Of a stretch of DNA of 6,257 nucleotides, positions 1 to 5,280 are shown in pieces. The stretch lies in NCBI GenBank assembly GCA_002293545.1, contig DBDL01000065.1, positions 1,910-8,166 on the forward strand, in the 5' to 3' direction. Each line of letters begins with the position of its first letter. Within the stretch, counting starts at the first letter, position 1. The position numbers and the translations under genes were made by a program. The stretch is from Lachnoclostridium sp. UBA933. GTDB lineage: Bacteria; Bacillota; Clostridia; Lachnospirales; Lachnospiraceae. The notes beneath the pieces were generated by a model, which saw only the letters and a program-made list of their open reading frames with translations, was not told where the DNA came from and ran no database searches.

Positions 1-152
1 AGACAAAACAGGGTGCAAAAATTACCGGTATTACATTCTGGGGGCTTTATGATACGATTTCTTGGAGAAGTAACGGGAAACCATTGGTGTTCTCAAGTAT
101 GACGCAGGCAAAGGCCTCGTATTTTGCAATATTGGATGCCGTAAGATATTAA
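1..152 (+). CDS. C-terminal fragment of a GH10-family endo-1,4-beta-xylanase (5' truncated by window edge)
   Basis: Only the last 49 codons are present (reading frame begins at base 3; TAA stop at 150-152). The peptide contains ITFWGLYDTISWR, then GKPLVF, then QAKASYFAILDAV. This matches the end of the GH10 TIM barrel: a conserved tryptophan-containing strand (WG..D..SWR), a loop with the 'pLlFd' element, and the final 'KPAYyav' helix. GH10 enzymes hydrolyse internal beta-1,4 bonds of xylan with a retaining mechanism and are normally secreted or cell-surface bound. The catalytic glutamates would lie upstream and cannot be checked. The protein ends directly after the barrel, so there is no C-terminal carbohydrate-binding module or anchor. 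The family assignment rests on this short tail. A related TIM-barrel glycosidase is the main alternative. Confidence 0.8.
   Translation, partial: TKQGAKITGITFWGLYDTISWRSNGKPLVFSSMTQAKASYFAILDAVRY
124..152 (+). promoter_or_regulatory. Weak candidate promoter upstream of the beta-helix gene
   Basis: TTGCAA (124-129) and TATTAA (147-152) are separated by 17 bases, each matching the sigma-70-type consensus at 4 of 6 positions. An overlapping option is TTGGAT (132-137), 18 bases, then TATTAT (156-161). Any dedicated promoter for the following gene must lie upstream of the stem-loop at 182-224, because there is no room between that loop and the ribosome binding site. In AT-rich DNA such matches arise by chance, so the alternative is read-through from the xylanase gene. 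Confidence 0.22.
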
Positions 153-181
153 AATTATTATAAATTGGAAAGGGTGCAGTT

Positions 182-224
182 GGGAATGCTATCTTTATGC
201 ATTATAGATGAGGATAGCATTTTC
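182..224 (+). terminator. Long stem-loop between the xylanase and beta-helix genes (terminator or leader hairpin)
   Basis: AATGCTATC (185-193) is perfectly complementary to GATAGCATT (213-221). With G-U wobbles the stem extends outward to 182/224 and inward to 198/208, leaving a loop of about 9 bases. It ends in a short T stretch (220-223) that is partly inside the stem, so it resembles a Rho-independent terminator for the xylanase gene with a poor U-tract. The hairpin ends 9 bases before the ribosome binding site of the next gene. It could therefore instead act as a leaky terminator or leader structure. Confidence 0.5.
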
Positions 225-245
225 ACAATAAAAAAGGATATATCT

Positions 246-2705
246 ATGAAAAGAAAAATGATACTAAGTGTCTTGCTTATTTTCTTGGGAATTGTTGCGT
301 TTGGCAGTTACTCTCAGGCGAAAGGCAAGACATACCGCATATCGGCAAAAACCAAACCATGTGATCCGGAATATATATACGGCGGTGCTTACAATAAAAA
401 CACAAAGCATTATTTTTTGATTCGCTCTTATTTGGAAAAGCTGCAGAAGACAGGAGGAACATTACTGCTGAAAAAGGGGACATATCATATTTGCAGTACG
501 CTCTATGTTCCTTCTAATGTAACCATTCGGCTTGCGGCAAAAACCAAAATAAAGAAAACAATCAAATCCGGAACAACGCGGCGTAAACCGACGAAATATC
601 TGTTTTTATTGACACGGGAAAGCAAAGCCAAAAAATCAGATACCGCAAAATATAAATCCTCCAGAAATGTATCCTTTATCGGGGGGTCCGGTTCTGTCAT
701 TGATATGGGCTTTACAAAAGAAGCGATTGGAATCGGAATGGCTCATAATTATAATGTAAGTATTAAAAAAATACAGTTTAAAAACCGTTACGGAGGGAAT
801 TATATTGCGGCAGCGGGAGCCAAGAAGGTTTCGATTGATCAATGTAAATTTTATGCGGGAAAAGACTTGTTGAATGAAGAAAGCAAGTACGATATCCGGT
901 TGGAAGTAGCCAATAAAGAGATCGACACACTCGGATTTAGCTGGAGCAAATTAGACAATACGACCAATGATAACATCTTGATTCAAAACAACCTTTTTTC
1001 GGGGATGTATGGGGCAATCGGTACGACAAAGCATGCACATCCGGTCGTCGGGAAAAAGAAAAAGCCCAAAATATTTTATCAGAAAAATATTAGGATAAAA
1101 AACAATAAGTTTCTTAATATTACGGGAACTGCTGTTAAGGGAATGGCGTGGAACGGGTTTACAGCTTCCGGAAACAGTTTTTACTTGAACAAATCAGGAA
1201 AAGTGAATACGCCTTACGGGATTCATTTATACGGCGCCAAACAGCCTGTGATCCAAAAGAATGTTTTTAATAAAATTAATATGCCGGTGCGTTTTTCCCT
1301 TTCCGTAAACAAAGGAAAAGGAAAGAAGCAGCGCAATGTTAAAAATGAACTGTCCAATGATAAGATTGAAACCATTGCGAAGAACACTGTCAAGAATGCC
1401 GCGCATTATTATGTTTTATTCAGCAATAACGGAAAAGACAAAAGAATTGCGTATTATTTTGACGTCAGTGACAAAAGATTAGTGATTACTTCCGCAACCA
1501 AACCTTATCGCGAAATGTATATGGACAAGAGCACCTACGGTACCAATACAAAAGATTATTTTGTTTTCCAGTCACATATGGAACAGCTTGAGCGAAGCGG
1601 AGGCGGAACCCTGACTGTGAAAGCGGGGACTTATAATATCAGTAATGCGGTTCATGTGCCGTCAAACGTTACGGTCACTTTGGAAAACGGCGTAGTGATC
1701 AATAAAATATCTGCAAAATACGGAAAAACATTGACCGTACCCAAAGCGATTTTTATATTTGTAGCGGCGTCATTAGAGAAAAAGACCGGTGCCGTTTCGG
1801 CATACAATGGTTCGCATGATATAAAATTTATAGGAAAGGGAAATGTTACGATTGACTGTAAATTCTCCCGTCCCGGACAAGCAATTATCATGGGGCATAA
1901 TAAAAATGTCAAAATCAGCGGCATCAATTTCAGAAGACAGCAGGGAGCGCATTTTATTGAATTGAATTCTTCCTATAATGCCGTTGTAGAAAACTGCACC
2001 TTTCAATATTTCCATCCCAATGTGGTAAACGGCGAAGAAGAAGGACTTCACAAAGAAGCAATCAATATTGACGGAACGGATAAATTGATCAACGGATTTA
2101 ATTATGTATGGTCCGCACGCGATCAGACAACATGCAAATATATTACGATACGAAACTGTACGTTTTCCGACGTAGGTGCCGGAATCGGTTCACACACCTA
2201 CTTTACAAAAGGCAGTACACGGCTTTATCATGAGAATATCAAAATTTACAATAATACATTTAAGAACACACTGCACAGTGCGGTGCGTGTCTTGAACTGG
2301 AGAAATTTTGAAATCACAAAAAATACGTTTGACAGTATCGGCTACAATGAAGATTTAAAGAAATACGGCTATACCTTATATGGCATTCATTTGCGCGGAG
2401 CAGTCAATCCGCTGATAAAAAATAATACATTCCGCAATTGCAAATGGGCAATCAGCACCCAGAAAGTCACAACTTCAAAAAGGTATCCCGAAACCATAAG
2501 CAGTATCAGCAAAGAAAAATGGATGGCAATGTTAGATAATACCCTGATTAACTGTCCCGAAGCCGCCAATAAAATGCGCTTTTGGAATGCGGATGAGGGC
2601 AGAGCGGATACGGGAACCGGAAAAGGTGATTTTACCGATGCGGAACTGCCGGAAGGCTACCGGGACATGACTTATCATAATATCCAGCAAAGCCGTACGG
2701 AGTAA
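246..2705 (+). CDS. Secreted protein with two tandem right-handed parallel beta-helix (pectate-lyase-like) units
   Basis: The product is 819 residues. The ATG at 246 is chosen because AAGGA (234-238) sits 7 bases upstream and the protein then opens with a signal peptide: KRK, a hydrophobic core at residues 6-20, and likely cleavage after SQA (residue 25). The mature part is two copies of one fold, about residues 44-341 and 425-729. Matching landmarks are GTYHICSTLYVPSNVTI versus GTYNISNAVHVPSNVTV (88-94 and 471-477 for VPSNVT-I/V) and YGIHLYGAKQPVI versus YGIHLRGAVNPLI (from 324 and 712). Between them run short Asn-rich rungs (NNxF, NxTF, NV.I) typical of right-handed beta-helices of pectate lyases, GH28 polygalacturonases and alginate/mannuronan epimerases. 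Unit 2 carries HKEAINID (602-609), GIGSH (646-650) and AVRVLNW (679-685). Unit 1 has different residues at several of these places. A linker (about 350-420) and a C-terminal tail (about 745-819) lack clear rungs. The xylanase next door suggests action on plant cell-wall polysaccharide. The exact reaction (lyase, hydrolase, epimerase or binding) is unknown. Confidence 0.85.
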   Translation: MKRKMILSVLLIFLGIVAFGSYSQAKGKTYRISAKTKPCDPEYIYGGAYNKNTKHYFLIRSYLEKLQKTGGTLLLKKGTYHICSTLYVPSNVTIRLAAKTKIKKTIKSGTTRRKPTKYLFLLTRESKAKKSDTAKYKSSRNVSFIGGSGSVIDMGFTKEAIGIGMAHNYNVSIKKIQFKNRYGGNYIAAAGAKKVSIDQCKFYAGKDLLNEESKYDIRLEVANKEIDTLGFSWSKLDNTTNDNILIQNNLFSGMYGAIGTTKHAHPVVGKKKKPKIFYQKNIRIKNNKFLNITGTAVKGMAWNGFTASGNSFYLNKSGKVNTPYGIHLYGAKQPVIQKNVFNKINMPVRFSLSVNKGKGKKQRNVKNELSNDKIETIAKNTVKNAAHYYVLFSNNGKDKRIAYYFDVSDKRLVITSATKPYREMYMDKSTYGTNTKDYFVFQSHMEQLERSGGGTLTVKAGTYNISNAVHVPSNVTVTLENGVVINKISAKYGKTLTVPKAIFIFVAASLEKKTGAVSAYNGSHDIKFIGKGNVTIDCKFSRPGQAIIMGHNKNVKISGINFRRQQGAHFIELNSSYNAVVENCTFQYFHPNVVNGEEEGLHKEAINIDGTDKLINGFNYVWSARDQTTCKYITIRNCTFSDVGAGIGSHTYFTKGSTRLYHENIKIYNNTFKNTLHSAVRVLNWRNFEITKNTFDSIGYNEDLKKYGYTLYGIHLRGAVNPLIKNNTFRNCKWAISTQKVTTSKRYPETISSISKEKWMAMLDNTLINCPEAANKMRFWNADEGRADTGTGKGDFTDAELPEGYRDMTYHNIQQSRTE

Positions 2706-2721
2706 TCCGGTTCGGTGTTCA

Positions 2722-2740
2722 TCCGGATAATCAATCCGGA
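2722..2740 (+). repeat. Short inverted repeat TCCGGA / TCCGGA
   Basis: TCCGGA (2722-2727) and TCCGGA (2735-2740) can pair as a 6-bp stem with a 7-base loop. TCCGG also occurs a third time at 2706-2710, right after the stop codon. The element lies one base before the stronger hairpin at 2742-2762. It may help form the 3' end of the beta-helix transcript. It could also be chance. Confidence 0.35.
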
Positions 2741-2741
2741 A

Positions 2742-2762
2742 CAGCCCCAATATGTGGGGCTG
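2742..2762 (+). terminator. GC-rich hairpin closing the beta-helix transcription unit
   Basis: CAGCCCCA (2742-2749) is the exact complement of TGGGGCTG (2755-2762), giving an 8-bp GC-rich stem with a 5-base loop, 37 bases after the stop codon of the beta-helix gene. The position and stem are those of an intrinsic terminator. The following bases (AATATTGACATT) are not a proper U-tract, because the -35 box of the next promoter begins only four bases later. Termination may be incomplete, or the hairpin may mainly protect the 3' end. Confidence 0.6.
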
Positions 2763-2766
2763 AATA

Positions 2767-2795
2767 TTGACATTGGTTATTGAATCAGTTATAAT
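2767..2795 (+). promoter_or_regulatory. Perfect consensus sigma-70/sigma-A-type promoter for greA-lysS
   Basis: TTGACA (2767-2772) and TATAAT (2790-2795) are separated by exactly 17 bases, so both boxes match the consensus at 6 of 6 positions with ideal spacing. Transcription would start at about 2802, giving a leader of about 30 bases before the greA ATG at 2832. No operator-like dyad overlaps the core promoter. The sequence suggests strong, housekeeping-type expression of the downstream operon. Confidence 0.9.
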
Positions 2796-2817
2796 ACATT
2801 GATGGATTTAACAAAGC

Positions 2818-2823
2818 AGGAGG
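2818..2823 (+). promoter_or_regulatory. greA ribosome binding site
   Basis: A full AGGAGG stands 8 bases before the ATG at 2832. It decides the start. The earlier in-frame ATG codons at 2799 and 2802 fall at or before the predicted transcription start and have no Shine-Dalgarno site. Confidence 0.9.
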
Positions 2824-2831
2824 ATGCAGTA

Positions 2832-3317
2832 ATGCCGGAGAGTAAGAAAAACATATTAACATACGAAGGGTTAAAGCAGCTTGAGGATGAACTACAGGAT
2901 TTAAAAGTAAACCGCCGGAAAGCGGTGGCAGTCAAAATAAAAGAAGCCAGAGAACTGGGGGATCTATCGGAAAATGCGGAGTATGATGCTGCCAAAGAGG
3001 AACAGCGTGATATTGAGTCACGTATTGAAGAGATTGATAAAATCTTAAAAAATGCTGAAGTAGTCGTGGAAGAAGATGTGGATGACAGTGTGATTAATAT
3101 TGGCTGCAGTGTTAAGATAAAAGACTTGGAATTAAAAGAGGTTTTGGAATATAAAATTGTAGGTTCTACCGAAGCCAATAGTCTGAAAGGGAAAATATCC
3201 AACGAGTCACCGGTTGGCAAGGCCCTGATTGGTGCCAAAAAGGGGCAGACGATTGACGTGGAAACACAAGTTGGTGTGATACAATATAAAATCATGGACA
3301 TTAAAAAATCCAATTGA
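2832..3317 (+). CDS. greA: Transcription elongation factor GreA
   Basis: The product is 161 residues, the usual GreA length. GreA binds backtracked RNA polymerase through the secondary channel and stimulates cleavage of the extruded RNA 3' end, rescuing stalled complexes. The N-terminal antiparallel coiled coil spans about residues 10-78 (LTYEGLKQLEDELQDLK at 9-25). Its tip carries the family signature GDLSENAEYDAAKEEQ at 43-58. D44 and E47 correspond to the acidic pair (D41/E44 in E. coli numbering) that coordinates the catalytic metal. The C-terminal FKBP-like domain covers about 85-161 and includes SPVGKALIGAKKGQ (126-139). The start at 2832 is set by the AGGAGG site and by the leader of the consensus promoter. 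It is the first gene of a probable operon with lysS, a common arrangement in Firmicutes. No key residue is missing. Confidence 0.97.
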   Translation: MPESKKNILTYEGLKQLEDELQDLKVNRRKAVAVKIKEARELGDLSENAEYDAAKEEQRDIESRIEEIDKILKNAEVVVEEDVDDSVINIGCSVKIKDLELKEVLEYKIVGSTEANSLKGKISNESPVGKALIGAKKGQTIDVETQVGVIQYKIMDIKKSN

Positions 3318-3323
3318 GATTGG

Positions 3324-3333
3324 TGCGTACGCA
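3324..3333. repeat. 10-bp perfect palindrome TGCGTACGCA in the greA-lysS gap
   Basis: TGCGTACGCA is self-complementary and lies 7 bases after the greA stop, followed by an A run. It has no loop, so it is a poor RNA hairpin. It could be a protein-binding dyad, but nothing else supports that. Confidence 0.3.
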
Positions 3334-3363
3334 AAAAACACAGGGCAATTCAGTTTGCCGGCA

Positions 3364-3372
3364 GGATTGGAG
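3364..3372 (+). promoter_or_regulatory. lysS ribosome binding site
   Basis: AGGATTGGAG (3363-3372 region) places GGAG 6 bases before TTG at 3379. This is better than the AGGG (3342-3345) that stands 9 bases before the alternative TTG at 3355, and it is the main reason for choosing 3379. Confidence 0.6.
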
Positions 3373-3378
3373 AAAAAA

Positions 3379-4848
3379 TTGGCGGAAGATATTAATGAAT
3401 TATTAAAGGTACGGAGAGAAAAATTAGCGGTTTTAAAAGAAGAAGGAAAAAATCCTTATACGGTCAATACATGTGATGTTACCCATCATTCGGAACAAAT
3501 CAAAGCTTGCTATGATGAGCTTGAGGGAGAAACCGTAACCATAGCCGGACGTTTGATGTCAAAACGGGTTATGGGTAAAGCTTCCTTTTGTAATGTTGCC
3601 GACCGTGACGGAAATATCCAGAGCTATGTGGCAAGAGATGAAGTTGGAGAGGACTCTTATAAAGATTTCAAGAAATTTGACATCGGAGATTTGATCACCA
3701 TTACCGGTAAGGTTTTTACTACGAAAATGGGTGAAATTTCGATTCATGCGGAGAAAATTTCCATGCTGAGCAAGAGCCTTCAGATTCTGCCCGAAAAGTT
3801 TCATGGTTTAAAGGATACCGATATCCGGTACCGTCAACGGTATATTGATTTAATTGTGAATCCGGAAGTAAAGGATACCTTTATCAAACGTTCGCAAATC
3901 ATTCGCGAAATCCGTAACTATATGGATGAACGTGATTTTATTGAAGTAGAAACACCGGTGCTTGTGCCAATGGCAGGAGGAGCTGCCGCGCGTCCGTTTA
4001 CAACCTATCATAATTCACTGGATCAGGATTTAAACCTTAGGATTTCTTTGGAGCTTTATTTGAAGAGGCTGATTGTCGGCGGTTTGGAAAGAGTATATGA
4101 AATCGGCAGAGTTTTTCGCAACGAAGGACTTTCGGTCAGGCATAATCCGGAGTTTACATTGCTGGAGTGTTATCAGGCATTTACCGATTATTACGGAATG
4201 ATGGATTTAGTAGAAGGAATGTTCCGTGCTGTTGCCGGAAAAGTCCTTGGTACGGCAAAGGTCGTCTATCACGAAACAGAAATTGATTTGGAGAAGCCGT
4301 TTGAGAGAATGACGATGCTTGACGCCGTTACAAAGTATTCCGGAGTGGATTTTCATCAGATAAAGGATACGGAGGAGGCGCGTGCGGCAGCGAAAGAGCA
4401 TCATATAGAATTTGAGAAACGTCATGCCAAAGGGGACATTCTTAACCTGTTCTTTGAAAAATATGCAGAGGAAAAACTTGTACAGCCGACATTTATTATG
4501 GATCATCCGGTTGAGATATCACCGTTGGCAAAGAAAAAGGCGGAGGATGAACAATATACGGAGCGTTTTGAGCTGTTTATCACAGGCAGGGAAATGGCAA
4601 ATGCGTTTACCGAGCTGAATGATCCCATTGATCAGAGAGAACGCTTTATGGCACAGGAAGAGATGTTTGCCGCGGGAGATGACGAAGCCCAGCATCTGGA
4701 TGAGGATTTTATCTGCGCATTGGAATACGGGATGCCGCCGACCGGCGGGATCGGAATCGGAATTGACCGGTTTATTATGTTATTAACGGATTCCTCGGCA
4801 ATTCGTGATGTATTATTATTTCCCACATTAAAGAAAGCGGGCGACTGA
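3379..4848 (+). CDS. lysS: Lysyl-tRNA synthetase, class II (LysS)
   Basis: From TTG 3379 the product is 489 residues, normal for bacterial LysRS. It activates lysine with ATP and charges tRNA-Lys in the cytosol. No in-frame ATG occurs before codon 60 (inside the OB-fold), so initiation must use a TTG. 3379 gives MAEDINELLKVRREKL, the expected N-terminus, with GGAG 6 bases upstream. TTG 3355 would add 8 residues. Domains: N-terminal helix 1-25; OB-fold anticodon-binding domain about 50-140 (TIAGRLMSKRVMGKASF at 54-70); class II catalytic core with motif 1 at about 175-195 (FIEVETPVL at 188-196), motif 2 at 239-265 (VYEIGRVFRNEG, then RHNPEFTLLE) and motif 3 at 451-481 (GMPPTGGIGIGIDR, then RDVLLFP). 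GREMANAFTELNDP (403-416) is the conserved lysine/ATP-pocket segment. All class-defining arginines are present. It follows greA by 61 bases without a terminator and shares its promoter. Confidence 0.97.
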   Translation: MAEDINELLKVRREKLAVLKEEGKNPYTVNTCDVTHHSEQIKACYDELEGETVTIAGRLMSKRVMGKASFCNVADRDGNIQSYVARDEVGEDSYKDFKKFDIGDLITITGKVFTTKMGEISIHAEKISMLSKSLQILPEKFHGLKDTDIRYRQRYIDLIVNPEVKDTFIKRSQIIREIRNYMDERDFIEVETPVLVPMAGGAAARPFTTYHNSLDQDLNLRISLELYLKRLIVGGLERVYEIGRVFRNEGLSVRHNPEFTLLECYQAFTDYYGMMDLVEGMFRAVAGKVLGTAKVVYHETEIDLEKPFERMTMLDAVTKYSGVDFHQIKDTEEARAAAKEHHIEFEKRHAKGDILNLFFEKYAEEKLVQPTFIMDHPVEISPLAKKKAEDEQYTERFELFITGREMANAFTELNDPIDQRERFMAQEEMFAAGDDEAQHLDEDFICALEYGMPPTGGIGIGIDRFIMLLTDSSAIRDVLLFPTLKKAGD

Positions 4849-4869
4849 GAATTCGTTTAGAACTTGAAT

Positions 4870-4875
4870 AGAGGG
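4870..4875 (+). promoter_or_regulatory. Ribosome binding site of the 132-residue membrane protein
   Basis: AGAGGG lies 6 bases before ATG 4882. This favours that start over the in-frame TTG at 4864, which has no usable site. Confidence 0.6.
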
Positions 4876-4881
4876 CAGTGT

Positions 4882-5280
4882 ATGCTGAATGAAGAAAAAA
4901 TACGTATAATGATTCGTTTGGCGGATTATGAAAAAGGCGATGGGAATAAGGACCTTCACCGCATGGGATACTACAAGATTGATTATATAAAAATGAAAGT
5001 ATTACAAACAATCCTTTCGGTTACGTTAGCGTATTTTTTCATTACGCTGCTTTTTTTGTTATATCGGATGGAATTTATTGTGAACCATATTCTTGTTTTG
5101 GATTATGCCAGTATCGGTGTTCAATTCGGTATTCTGTATTTTTTATTTCTTGTCTTTTTTACCTTGATAACAATTGGGCTGGAATCACTGAATTATGAAA
5201 ATTCAAAAAAGAAAGTCAAGCGGTATTATCAGGACTTAAATCATTTGATTGCTTATTATGAGGAGGAGAAAACATCATGA
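4882..5280 (+). CDS. Small two-helix membrane protein of unknown function
   Basis: The product is 132 residues from ATG 4882. I do not recognise a named family. A charged N-terminal segment (1-38, with MLNEEKIRIMIRLADYEKGDG) precedes two hydrophobic stretches at about 40-61 and 78-100. The tail (101-132) is highly charged and includes KKKVKRYYQDLNHLIAYYEEEK. The positive charges before helix 1 and after helix 2 suggest both ends are cytoplasmic with a short outside loop around residues 62-77. There is no signal peptide or enzymatic motif. It starts 33 bases after lysS with no terminator between, and its stop overlaps the start of the next membrane protein (ATGA). The two are therefore probably translated together and may form a complex. 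A functional link to LysS is possible but unproven. Being in the same operon does not require one. Confidence 0.85.
   Translation: MLNEEKIRIMIRLADYEKGDGNKDLHRMGYYKIDYIKMKVLQTILSVTLAYFFITLLFLLYRMEFIVNHILVLDYASIGVQFGILYFLFLVFFTLITIGLESLNYENSKKKVKRYYQDLNHLIAYYEEEKTS
5261..5268 (+). promoter_or_regulatory. Ribosome binding site inside the end of the preceding gene
   Basis: AGGAGGAG is embedded in the codons for the EEE near the end of the 132-residue protein, 8 bases (counted from its last GAGGAG) before ATG 5277. The strong site plus the ATGA overlap point to translational coupling with independent reinitiation. Confidence 0.8.

Noticed and set aside
165..245. N-terminal extension of the beta-helix protein from TTG 165
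   Set aside because: It would put 27 non-conserved residues before an obvious signal peptide, has no good ribosome site, and its codons are the stem-loop at 182-224.
1652..2051. Overlapping minus-strand frames opposite the beta-helix gene
   Set aside because: They have no ribosome sites or recognisable domains, and the + strand frame is fully explained by the second beta-helix unit.
2799..2831. Longer greA start at ATG 2799
   Set aside because: It lies at or before the transcription start predicted from the consensus promoter, lacks a ribosome site, and adds 11 residues not typical of GreA.
2789..3334. 181-residue open frame on the minus strand opposite greA
   Set aside because: It is Ser/Thr-rich low-complexity sequence created by the codon pattern of the greA coiled coil. 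The + strand has a complete GreA.
3318..3378. T-box or other riboswitch ahead of lysS
   Set aside because: The gap is only 61 bases, has no room for a specifier/antiterminator structure and no terminator hairpin.
4412..4618. 68-residue + strand frame inside lysS
   Set aside because: It is out of frame with an intact LysS over catalytic-domain codons, and has no family resemblance.
4864..4881. Upstream TTG 4864 start for the small membrane protein
   Set aside because: The AGAGGG site is correctly spaced for ATG 4882 and would lie inside the longer version.
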